Assembly (NCBI RefSeq): GCF_030167905.1
Contig: NZ_JARGNA010000008.1
Coordinates: 186,001 to 250,000, forward strand
Direction: 5' to 3'
DNA: 64,000 bases
Origin: Flavobacterium terrisoli
GTDB taxonomy: Bacteria; Bacteroidota; Bacteroidia; Flavobacteriales; Flavobacteriaceae
Shown: in pieces, positions 35,457 through 45,600 of the stretch
Position numbering within the stretch: the stretch's first letter is position 1
How the letters are laid out: each line of letters opens with the position of its first letter
Notes under the pieces: generated by a model
Seen by the model: the letters and a program-made list of their open reading frames with translations, nothing else
What the model was told of the DNA's origin: nothing
Database searches by the model: none
Position numbers and translations under genes: made by a program

Positions 35457-36308
35457 ATGTCTAACACACAACATTTACAAGATTTCACAACACAAGTACG
35501 CAGAGATATTCTACGTATGGTTCATGCTGTAAACTCGGGACATCCGGGTGGTTCATTAGGCTGTGCCGAATTTTTCACAGTGTTATACCAACACTTATTG
35601 GAAAGAAAACCGGGATTTGACATGGATGGTAAAGGCGAAGATTTATTCTTCTTGTCCAACGGTCACATTTCTCCTGTTTTCTACAGCGTTTTAGCGCGTT
35701 CAGGATATTTCCCTGTTTCAGAATTGGCTACGTTCAGAAAACTGAACACACGTTTACAAGGACATCCAACGACTCACGAAGGTTTACCGGGTGTGAGAAT
35801 TGCTTCGGGTTCTTTAGGACAAGGAATGTCGGTTGCCATTGGTGCCGCACAAGCTAAAAAACTAAACAATGACAATCACCTTATTTATTCCCTTCATGGA
35901 GATGGTGAATTACAGGAAGGCCAAAACTGGGAAGCCATCATGTATGCTTCGGCTAAAAATGTAGATAACCTTATTGCTACCATTGACTTAAACGGTCAAC
36001 AAATTGATGGTGCTACCAAGGATGTATTGAATATGGGTAACCTGAGAGCTAAATTTGAAGCTTTTGACTGGGATGTATTGGAAATCAAAGAAGGAAACAA
36101 CATTGAAGCCATCATTACCGGAATGACTGAGGCGAAAAACAGAACCGGAAAAGGAAAACCTGTTTGTGTTTTGTTACACACCGTCATGGGTCATGGTGTT
36201 GATTTTATGATGCACACGCATGCCTGGCATGGAAAAGCACCAAACGATGAACAATTGGCTACCGGATTGGCACAAAACTATAATGTTGGCGGTGAATCAG
36301 ATTATTAA
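35457..36308 (+). CDS. Transketolase, N-terminal (TPP-binding) subunit
   Basis: 283 residues from the ATG at 35457; the longer in-frame reading from 35400 would start within the promoter. It contains the N-terminal half of transketolase: NSGHPGGSLGCAEFF, GHPTTHEGLPGVRIASGSLGQG, and the thiamine-diphosphate motif HGDGELQEGQNWEA followed by IDLNGQQ. The partner half is at 36991, with another gene in between. Together they move two-carbon units in the non-oxidative pentose phosphate pathway. Split transketolases are common in Bacteroidota. Confidence 0.95.
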   Translation: MSNTQHLQDFTTQVRRDILRMVHAVNSGHPGGSLGCAEFFTVLYQHLLERKPGFDMDGKGEDLFFLSNGHISPVFYSVLARSGYFPVSELATFRKLNTRLQGHPTTHEGLPGVRIASGSLGQGMSVAIGAAQAKKLNNDNHLIYSLHGDGELQEGQNWEAIMYASAKNVDNLIATIDLNGQQIDGATKDVLNMGNLRAKFEAFDWDVLEIKEGNNIEAIITGMTEAKNRTGKGKPVCVLLHTVMGHGVDFMMHTHAWHGKAPNDEQLATGLAQNYNVGGESDY

Positions 36309-36334
36309 GAAGTAACCTTTAAACCGTAATCCAG

Positions 36335-36988
36335 ATGAGAAACATTCTTTTAATACTATTATTTTTAGGACAATCCGTTTTTTGTCAGGAGTATCATTTT
36401 GATCGTTTCGTTCAATATAAAGAAACAAGTTTTGCTTATCAGGGATATACATTTACAACCGTTTATTTCAATTCAAAAAATCCATCTTATTATTTAGTCA
36501 ACAGAAGCTGGAATAGCCAAATAAACGCCTATATCGTTGATAACATTACAAATACAACACATAATTTCTTTATTGAAGATCTTAGTAAAAACAAAGAGTA
36601 TGCATATTTGAATTCTAAAAAATTCAATCCTGCTGATTGCGAAATTGACTGTTCAAAAAACAGCATTGAAGAAGCAAATAATGCGGGGCAGTTTACTAAG
36701 ATTACCTACAATGAATTTACAAACGCCAAAAAAAAGAGAAAGGATTACGAAATTGAAGTTATTGTAAAACCAAGCGAATTCACTTGTTTAAAACCATTGA
36801 TAAGAATTTTGCAACACCATTTCTTATTTTGTGAAGAATTAACAACAACAGATAACAGTTTACCTGTTTCAGCGAAATTAACAAGAGGAAAAGAAATTCG
36901 TTCAGAACAAAAATTAGAAGCCACAGGCAATATAGATTTGGATTTCTCAGTAAAAAAAGAATCTATAAAATACACAACAACTAACTAG
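36335..36988 (+). CDS. Exported protein of unknown function located between transketolase halves
   Basis: 217 residues with a signal peptide ([18 protein letters not shown]). The mature part is Asn/Lys/Thr-rich and contains three internal Cys ([13 protein letters not shown] and FTCLKPLIR) and a His-His pair (LQHHFLF). There is no recognisable domain. It starts 26 bases after the N-half stop and ends 2 bases before the C-half start, so it must be co-transcribed with both. Base composition looks more A+T-rich than the flanking halves, which suggests a later insertion into the operon. A role in carbon metabolism is not implied. Confidence 0.75.
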   Translation: MRNILLILLFLGQSVFCQEYHFDRFVQYKETSFAYQGYTFTTVYFNSKNPSYYLVNRSWNSQINAYIVDNITNTTHNFFIEDLSKNKEYAYLNSKKFNPADCEIDCSKNSIEEANNAGQFTKITYNEFTNAKKKRKDYEIEVIVKPSEFTCLKPLIRILQHHFLFCEELTTTDNSLPVSAKLTRGKEIRSEQKLEATGNIDLDFSVKKESIKYTTTN

Positions 36989-36990
36989 AA

Positions 36991-37944
36991 ATGAAAAAAT
37001 ACGAAAACACAGGAAGTAAAGATACCCGTTCAGGATTCGGAGCAGGAATGACCGAATTGGGACAAAAAAATGAAAATGTCGTGGCACTTTGTGCGGACTT
37101 GATTGGTTCGTTAAAGTTTGACGATTTCAAAAAGAATCACCCGGAGCGCTTTTTCCAGATTGGAATTGCAGAAGCCAATATGATTGGAATCGCAGCCGGT
37201 TTAACTATTGGCGGAAAGATTCCTTTTACCGGGACTTTTGCCAATTTCTCAACAGGTCGTGTTTATGACCAAATTCGTCAATCAGTGGCTTATTCTGATA
37301 AGAATGTGAAGATTTGTGCTTCACATGCCGGTTTGACTTTAGGGGAAGATGGTGCAACACACCAAATCCTGGAGGATATTGGCTTGATGAAAATGTTACC
37401 TGGTATGACTGTAATCAACACTTGTGATTACAACCAAACCAAAGCAGCAACGATTGCCTTAGCGGATCATCACGGTCCGGCTTATTTGCGTTTTGGTCGT
37501 CCGGTAGTGCCTAACTTCACTCCTGCTGACGAACCATTTGTAATTGGCAAAGCCATTATGTTAAACGAAGGTACTGATGTTACGATTATAGCAACCGGTC
37601 ACTTGGTTTGGGAAGCTTTGATTGCGGCTGAAGCTTTGGAAGCCAAAGGCATTTCGGCAGAAGTAATCAACATTCACACGATAAAACCATTGGATGATGA
37701 CGCCATTTTGAAATCGGTGGCCAAAACAGGATGTGTCGTTACCGCGGAAGAGCACAACTTTTTAGGTGGTTTAGGCGAAAGCGTAGCAAGAGTTTTGGCT
37801 TTGAACAACCCAAAACCACAAGAGTTTGTAGCTGTAAATGACAGCTTTGGTGAAAGTGGTACTCCTGAACAATTGATGGAGAAATACAAACTGAACAACC
37901 AAGCGATTGTCGCTGCCGTTGAGAAAGTACTCAAAAGAAAATAA
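36991..37944 (+). CDS. Transketolase, C-terminal subunit
   Basis: 317 residues: the pyrimidine-binding and C-terminal domains of transketolase. Motifs: [45 protein letters not shown], the [15 protein letters not shown] region, and [14 protein letters not shown] near the C-terminal domain. It starts 2 bases after the inserted exported-protein gene. A very strong bidirectional hairpin follows. Confidence 0.95.
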   Translation: MKKYENTGSKDTRSGFGAGMTELGQKNENVVALCADLIGSLKFDDFKKNHPERFFQIGIAEANMIGIAAGLTIGGKIPFTGTFANFSTGRVYDQIRQSVAYSDKNVKICASHAGLTLGEDGATHQILEDIGLMKMLPGMTVINTCDYNQTKAATIALADHHGPAYLRFGRPVVPNFTPADEPFVIGKAIMLNEGTDVTIIATGHLVWEALIAAEALEAKGISAEVINIHTIKPLDDDAILKSVAKTGCVVTAEEHNFLGGLGESVARVLALNNPKPQEFVAVNDSFGESGTPEQLMEKYKLNNQAIVAAVEKVLKRK

Positions 37945-37960
37945 AGAAATACGGTTCAAT

Positions 37961-37997
37961 AAAAAAGCCGGCTTGTAAATTACAAGCCGGCTTTTTT
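37961..37997. terminator. Strong bidirectional terminator
   Basis: AAAAAAGCCGGCTTGTA pairs with its perfect reverse complement around a three-base AAT loop. It serves the transketolase operon (plus) and the FKBP-like lipoprotein gene (minus), which converge here. Confidence 0.92.
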
Positions 37998-38012
37998 AGT
38001 TTTATATTTTAA

Positions 38013-39062
38013 TTAGTGACAAACCGCAGTTAGATGCTTTTTCTTGTTATCGCTACACAAAGGAATATTTGCATAAGGATAGGCATCACCCGTTACCGGG
38101 TCTTTGATTTCTGTTTTAGTCATGAACGAATCTCCATCATCATCAATATCAATAAAATCAGGCGTTCCATCACCATCAGTATCATCAGGATTATCAACGC
38201 CTTCAGCAAACACTCTTACATAACCATCAGCCACACCATCAACTTCTGTGAGTGTACCATCACTATTTACAATCGATGATACTACATCTTCCTGATAAGA
38301 ATCAATACCGTCGCCATCATTGTCAACTCTTTGAATTTCGTATAATTTAAAACTGAAAATTAGTGGTGAATAACCCGGAACAGCAGTTGAGCCACCATTA
38401 TAATAACCCAATCCGGAAGGTATGAACATTACTCCTGCACCAAAATCGAAATAGCTTACAGTTCCATCAGGGTTTCCAACATAACTTCCTGTTTTGAATT
38501 TTGGTAAAATTTCACTCCAGCCTTTAATTAGGGAAGATAAAGTCAAATAGCTTTGTGCATCTTCTGATCTTTCAAACTCAAAGAATTTAAGCACATCAAC
38601 CTCTGTTTCCTGTCCATTAATGGTTTGCGTTTCCTTTGCGGTATACAAATAGTTTCCAACATAAGAAGTCAAGACTCTGTCAACGTTACAAGGTGCTTTT
38701 TCAATATCAGCAGCCGGAGAAGTGTTTCTGTCTATTTCTCCTCTTAAAGGAATATAGTAAATTTTATAGGTGATATCATTTTGGTTAACATACATCGTCT
38801 TCAAAATACCCATATCCATAATTGAAGTTTCTGTTCCGCCTGCTTCAATTTTGGTAAAAGTTACATCCTGATCATTAGTTGCACCCGGATTATCTTCAAC
38901 AGTCATGGTATGTGTATCCAAGAACTCTTCAATCTTAGCCATGTCCTTTTCATACTGCTCTGAGTAATCTCTCAGAGGTTCAGAATCATCATCATTATTA
39001 TTACAAGAAACTATCAATAATCCTACAGTAAAGAAAGCAATAGTTTTAAAAAAATTATTCAT
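38013..39062 (-). CDS. FKBP-like lipoprotein with calcium-binding-type Asp repeats
   Basis: 349 residues. Lipoprotein signal MNNFFKTIAFFTVGLLIVSC with the lipid Cys at 20, followed by NNNDDDSE; an acidic stretch after the Cys fits the surface-export signals known for Bacteroidota lipoproteins. The middle (about 110-255) has the layout of an FKBP-type peptidyl-prolyl isomerase domain (KGWSEILPKFKTGS, FIPSGLGYYN, PLIFSFKLYEIQ). The C-terminal part (about 255-320) has thrombospondin-3-like DxDxDG repeats (DNDGDGIDS, DDTDGDGTPD, DIDDDGD), likely calcium-binding. It is divergent from the S4-domain gene and closed by the shared terminator. Confidence 0.85.
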   Translation of the reverse strand: MNNFFKTIAFFTVGLLIVSCNNNDDDSEPLRDYSEQYEKDMAKIEEFLDTHTMTVEDNPGATNDQDVTFTKIEAGGTETSIMDMGILKTMYVNQNDITYKIYYIPLRGEIDRNTSPAADIEKAPCNVDRVLTSYVGNYLYTAKETQTINGQETEVDVLKFFEFERSEDAQSYLTLSSLIKGWSEILPKFKTGSYVGNPDGTVSYFDFGAGVMFIPSGLGYYNGGSTAVPGYSPLIFSFKLYEIQRVDNDGDGIDSYQEDVVSSIVNSDGTLTEVDGVADGYVRVFAEGVDNPDDTDGDGTPDFIDIDDDGDSFMTKTEIKDPVTGDAYPYANIPLCSDNKKKHLTAVCH

Positions 39063-39141
39063 TTTTGTTTGATTTTAGAGCTCGCAAGATACAATATTGA
39101 TTTATTTTTGTAAACTATTTAACGTTGATTTTGGAAAAAAA

Positions 39142-39522
39142 ATGAGAGTTGATAAATATTTATGGTGTGTTCGCTATTACAAAACCAGAAACATGGTTAC
39201 CGAGGCTTGCCGTAAAAATCAAATTACGGTCAACGGACAAGTAGCCAAGGCTTCCCGAGAGGTTTTCCCAACCGACAAAATCACTTTCAGAAAAGATCAG
39301 ATCACTTATATCATCACGGTTTTAGATATTCCTGCCAATAGAGTTGGCGCCAAACTGGTTGATGTTTACCGAAAAGACGAAACACCTCCTGAAACTTTTG
39401 CCCATTTAGAATTACTAAAACTATCCAAAGAACATTACCGAAAAACAGGCACCGGAAGACCTACCAAGAAAGACAGAAGAGACCTGGAAGACTTTGAATT
39501 TGATACAGAAGACGAAGCATAG
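39142..39522 (+). CDS. S4-domain RNA-binding protein (Hsp15-like)
   Basis: 126 residues from the ATG at 39142 (MRVDKYLWCVRYYKTRN). The S4 RNA-binding motif spans about residues 1-65 (DKYLWCVRYYKTRNMVTEACRKNQITVNGQ), followed by a basic tail (GTGRPTKKDRRD) and an acidic end. This matches the ribosome-associated heat shock protein Hsp15 family, which binds stalled 50S subunits carrying nascent chains. A TATTTTTG box lies at 39103-39110. It ends before a bidirectional terminator. Confidence 0.88.
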   Translation: MRVDKYLWCVRYYKTRNMVTEACRKNQITVNGQVAKASREVFPTDKITFRKDQITYIITVLDIPANRVGAKLVDVYRKDETPPETFAHLELLKLSKEHYRKTGTGRPTKKDRRDLEDFEFDTEDEA

Positions 39523-39570
39523 CATTCTTCAAAACGGTTAATCAAAATAATTTAAATTTTTTAAGCATAA

Positions 39571-39600
39571 AAAAACCCATCAATTACTTGATGGGTTTTT
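39571..39600. terminator. Bidirectional terminator between the S4 gene and the giant T9SS gene
   Basis: AAAAACCCATCAA pairs perfectly with TTGATGGGTTTTT around a four-base loop; A and T runs lie on both sides. It serves the plus-strand S4 gene and the minus-strand gene ending at 39621. Confidence 0.9.
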
Positions 39601-39620
39601 CATTATTAATTATTTGTTAT

Positions 39621-42600
39621 TTATCGTTTAACAACGCGAACAGTTTGAACTGTTTCATCTTGAGTTACAACTACATTATAAACTCCTGATGGGTAATTGT
39701 TACCTATTGGAGAAGTTCCCAAATCAGCAACAGTAACAGATTTTTGTTCAACTAATCTACCTACCATGTCATAAACTTTGATAGCGATTACTGATGTACT
39801 TGTTGTTTTAACATCAATCATAAAGTTAGCTGCAAATGGGTTAGGATAAGCAGTCGCTTTAAATGGCTCAGCAGTAACTTGTTTAGATGCTGCCGGCGTG
39901 ATGATGCTACAATCTTTAGCATAATCAGTAAATGTACCAAACAATTCCAAGGCAACGGCCACAGTATAAGTTGCTCCCGGAGTTAATCCTGAGAACTGGC
40001 TTAAGGTGAAGCTTGCAGTAGCATTAGTTACTGTTTGTTGGTAGTTAATATCACCAAACTCATCATAAGAAGTTAATCTGAAACGATAAGCTGTAGCTCC
40101 AGGGAATGCAATTGCATTGATTGGAGAAGTGTTTGATGGTACTAAATAATCCTCACATTGAGATGCAACAAGAGAAGTCTCCGGTGCAGCCGGTGTGAAT
40201 ACTGAACAACGTTGTCCGTATTGTGACCAAGCTTCAAATCCAGCTAATTTAACACGGATTTGTACATCTACTCTGTATTCAGTATTGAATAATATTGGTA
40301 AACCTACTACGTCAGTTAACTTAAAGTTAGGCACTGTACGCTCAATATAGTAATATGTTGTAGGCGCACTGGCTAAAGACACTCTGAAACGGTATAAATT
40401 AGTTGATGATACCGTATTAGCATTAATAGTAGAGTTAACGAATAACAATGTTGCTCCACACTGCGCTGTTACTACTTTAGTAGTAGCAACCGATGCAGTT
40501 GTTAACGAACAAGTACTACCGTAATAACCTTGAACATTACCATTCAGGATAGCTGCAACTCTAATGGTAAATGTCGTACCATAAGCATAGTTATCAGCAT
40601 CTGTCAATTTGAAGTGGTGTTGACTACTTTGAACAATAGAAACTACACCTGTATCAGTATTCGTGATTTCAAATTGGTAACCTGTTACAGTGTAACCAAA
40701 AACACTTGCCTGAGAACAGTTGATCTGATTGTTCAATCCGTTATTGATACTACCACAAACATTTGAAGTAATATTAACCACAACTGGATTGAATGCTATT
40801 TGGTAAGTTCTAGGAGCACCATAACATCCATTCGCGTAAGGTGTAATCGTCACCGTTGAAGGAGTCGCTGTAGGGATGAAAGACGGAATAGCAGTTACGC
40901 CATTTACATCAGCCAATCCAGAAGCTGCACCACCACTGATGTTGAACGTTACTCCTGATGGAGTTCCAGTCAACGGAATAGCTGCAGTTGGGAAACCACT
41001 GTAATAATTTTGGTTTGCCACAGCATTAACTGTTGGTGTTGGGTGAACAATGATAGTTACCGTTCCTGATTGTGCATTAGAACAAGTTGTTGAACTTGAA
41101 TCCTGAACACTAACCAAAGTATAAGTAAATGTACCTGCCGTTCCTGTAGGTTGAGCTATAGTAGCTGTATTACCTGAAGAAACGATAGTTTGATAACCTC
41201 CTCCATTAAATCTATAGGTAAATGTATATGGTGCAGTTCCGGTAGCTCCTGTAAAGGTTACTAAAGGCGCCGTATCATTTTGACATACCGCAGTTGAACC
41301 ACTGATAGTAGCAGTCGGAAGTGGATTAACAGTGATTGTCGCTGTTGCAAAACCTCCAATTACACCTCCATATACCGGATAAACAAAAATAGTAGCCGAA
41401 CCAGGAGTTGGTACAAACGATGGTATTGCACTTACACCTGTAACATCAGCTAAACCTACACTGGCACCTCCAGTAATGTTGAATGTAACTCCAACATCAG
41501 TTAAAAGAGAAGCAGGAGAAGCAGTCAATGGAATAGCGCTTGTTGTTGCACCTTCACAGTAAGACTGATTCGCAATAGGATTTGTGTTTACCGCACTTAC
41601 AACGATGTTATAAGATACAGATGCTCCTGTACAGTTGTTAGCTTTTGGCGTAATAGTTACCGTAGCTGAACCAGTAGTAGGAATAAACGAAGGAATAGTT
41701 GTTATTCCAGTAGCATTTGCCAATCCAATAGCTGCACCACCACTGATATCAAATGTTACACCTGAAGGTGTTCCAGTTAACGGAATAGCTGCTGTTGCCA
41801 AACCATTGTAGTACAATTGGTTTGCAGGAGCTACTGCTGTAGGTGTAGGGTTAACTGTAGCATTTACTGATACTGTTTTTTTACATCCTTTACCATTGGT
41901 AACTTCTACTGAATATGTTCCACTGTTCGCAGGTGTAGCATTAGCTATACTTGGGTTTTGAACAGTTGATGTAAAGCTACTAGGTCCAGTCCAAGCATAA
42001 GAATAGGCTAATGGTGTGAATGTTAAACTCTGACCATTTACTAAACTGGCAGTATTTGATGAATACTGAAGTGCTGAAGTGCTATTGTATTGAATACCAA
42101 TAGTTGCGTTAGCACCAGCATCATATGTTGCACTACCAAAGATAACATCAGGGTAAACAAAATTGATTACACCTGTAGTCAAATTCAATTGAACTTGGAA
42201 TGTGATAGAACCTGTTGTAAAGGCATCATGAGCCATAGTAGTAAACTGAATAATGTATAAATTACCAACAGTTTGCGTTTTACAAGTAGCTCCTGTTTGG
42301 ATATCTAAATCATCCCAGAATGGTGCAAGGAAAGTATTTCCTGCTGAACTGGCAGTACTAGGTAATGCTACATTAGAGAACGAAACTTCTCCCGTAGTAG
42401 AACCAAACACAATCAGTCCATTATTACCAATTCTTGCTGTGGTATAAGACACACCATTGAAAATAAAGGCAGGGAAAGTGATATTGTGCTCACTATCATC
42501 AGCCAAAGTTCCAACAGAAGTTCCTGTAGCATTAATATCAATAAAGGCTACACCACTGTTAGTGTTTAAATTATAACCGGCTTGTGGAGGAATTGTTACG

Positions 42601-45600
42601 TTAAGATTTAAAGTACTGCCCTCACAAACTGCCGGAGCACTTAATACAGGAGCAGGTAAAGCATTAATAGTTAAACTATAAGTAACCGATGTTCCTGTAC
42701 AACCATTGGCTTTTGGCGTAATGGTAATAGTAGCTGTACCACTTGCTGTTGGAGCAAATGAAGGAATTTGAGTAACTCCTGTTTGATTTGCTAAACCTAA
42801 TGCAGCACCACCGCTTATATCATAAGTAACACCACTTGGCGTTCCTACTAAAGGTGTAACCGGTACAACAGCATCAAAACAATAGGCTTGAGCTGCTGGC
42901 GCAACTGCTGTTGGTGTTGGGAAAACAGTCAATACCGAAGCAGAGCTTGTTACCGTAGTACAATTAGTCACATTTACAGTATAACTTCCTGAATTTGCAG
43001 GTGTTGTTCCTGTGATAGTTAAAGTAGCCGTTGTTGCTCCTGAAACTCCCGAACCGTTTGATAATGGAGAGCCATCTTTAAACCATTGGTATGTCAATGG
43101 AGTAGCACTAGAAGCTGCAACTGTAAAGGTAGCTGTTGCTCCTTGACACAATTGTTGAGAAGCTACTGGTCCTGAAGTAATAACAGGTGCTGCAGAATCA
43201 ACAGTAACAGCCGCTGAATTAGTAGCTGTACAACCTTGGCTTGAAGTAACAGTAACTCCATATGTTGTATTTACAGCAGGGTTAGCCGTTGTAGAGGCTC
43301 CTGATCCAGTAAATCCTGAAGGAGTTGATGACCAAGCATAAGTATAAGTTGCCGTTCCGTTTCCTAGAGGACTGAAACGATATACTCTTCCGCTATCCGG
43401 TAAAAGTGGAGCTGCAAAAGTACCTAAGGCAACCGTTGAAGAACTGCTTGTACCTACAGTTGGTGTAGACCATGAACCTGTATTACTTAATGATCTTACG
43501 TTAGCAGCTGCTGTACTCGCACCTCTTAAACCAACCTGAACTGTTCCAGATGAAGTTCTTGCCGAAGCTGTAGTAAATGATCCATAACGAATCTCAACAG
43601 CATTAGTTCCTTCATATAACCAAATTTGGAAGTTTCCGGTTTCAGGATTAACAGTTGAAGAGAAACTCTTAATATTAGTCCATTCGATTTTGGTAATTCT
43701 ACTACCCACTGCTCCTGATGTTTGCACATAATAGGTAGTTGAAGTAGTATTATTTCCATTTAAATCTCTATTGAAAGCAGCAATAATATTATTATCAGAT
43801 CCGCTTAATGCACTATAATTGGTTGTTGAAGTTGAAGCTGCCCCCAATTGAATCCAACCATTCGCATTGATTTTAAATGTTGTAAAGTTAGCATTTCCAT
43901 AGTTAAATGTAAATGGTAACGTTTGAGTAGCTGAAATAGCATCATCCATTGATGATAAAGTAACCGCAGTTGTTCCCACACCACCAACTATCGAAGCATA
44001 CGGAGCTGTGGTATTCACAAAGGTATAACCTCCAACAGCCATTGGCGTTGGAACCAAATTAACTAAAGCAGCTGTTGAGCTTAAAGCAACTGGAGCTCCC
44101 GGACATACTGTAGCCGGAGCAGCCGTTGCTGTAGCTGTGAAAGAAGCACCAACTCCAACTGTTGTTTGAGCAGTATTAGTACAACCATTTGAATCTGTAC
44201 CGGTAACTGTATAAACAGTGCTCACTGAAGGCGTTACACTAATTGATGTTCCCGTTTCAGACGTTGACCATGAATAACTGTTAATATTACTTCCACCTGC
44301 GGTTAAAATTACTGCTCCACCACTTGGAGTACAGTAAGATGCAGCAGACGAAGAAACTGTAATAGTTGGGTTACCCACTGAAATAGTAGCAGCGTTAGAT
44401 TCTAAATCCGCACATTTACCTGGTCCTGAACCAGCACCTGTTACAAATGCTTTATAAAAATAAGACCCAACAGGCGTTGCTGAAGTAGTAGTTACAGATA
44501 AATTATTAGTATTTGCTCCTGAATAAGAGGCTCCTGCAGGTGTACCCGCGGCCAAAGTATTCCAAGGTCCGGCTGCTGAAGTAGCATATTTCCATTGTAC
44601 ACTTGCTACTGAACCTGAAGTTGCAATAGATAATGGTGTAACAGTGGTTACTTTACAAACATTAACTGGTGTAGCAGATACGTTAGTTACTATAGCAACT
44701 GGAGTATAAGCATTAAGTGTAGCCACTGAACTGTCTAAGAAGAAGTCCAATTGACATTTGAATTGATAGTTGTTATGAGTTGGATTGATACCTGAAACAG
44801 TCAATGTTTTAGGGCTAAAATCATTAGCACCAGCGAACGTTAAACCTGTAACTCCGTCAAAACCGTCAACAATATCTGTGAAGTTTAAGCCACCATCAGT
44901 ACTGATTTGCCATTGAACGTTATAAGGCTCATCACCTGTTGTTACAATAGTAAATGAAGTACTTGAAGCACCACATAAGCTAACACTTGCAGGTTGAGTA
45001 GAGAAACCTGTACTGGTTACATTTAACACTGCTTCAATTGGTGCCAAAGTAGCACAAGGTGCTAAACCTGTTACCAAACATCTATATTGATACGTATCAA
45101 AACCTAAAGTAATATTATCAACATTCAAAATACTTGAGGTTTCACCTGTATAATCAGGATTAGCAGCTAAAATATTCTGCCATCCGTTAACGTTATCATT
45201 TACTTGCCATTGGTAAGTTACAATTCCTGTAGTTACCACTTCAAAAGTAGTTGGTTGACCCGGAGAAACAGTTCTGGTAGTAGTTCCTGAAACAATTGAT
45301 CCCGGTTGATTTACCGTTACTGTAACTTGAGATGTACTAGAACAAGATGGTGTAGTATCATTACTTGTTGCCATTACATTATAAGTAGTGGTAACCATCG
45401 GGCTTACATTTACTGAAGCACCAGTTAAAGTAGCACCGCCACCAACTGGCGTCCAGCTGTATGAATTACTTCCACCTGAAATAGCAGTCAAAGTACCACT
45501 AGTACCAGCACAAATTGTAATTGGATTTACACTAAATGTAGGTAGTGGAGCAACAGCTATAGATACACTTCCGCTAGCTGTACAACCATAACCTGTAGTA

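Noticed and set aside
35457..37944. Transketolase broken by a frameshift or insertion
   Set aside because: Each half has its own start and natural ends, and separate subunits are normal in Bacteroidota; only the gene in between is unusual.
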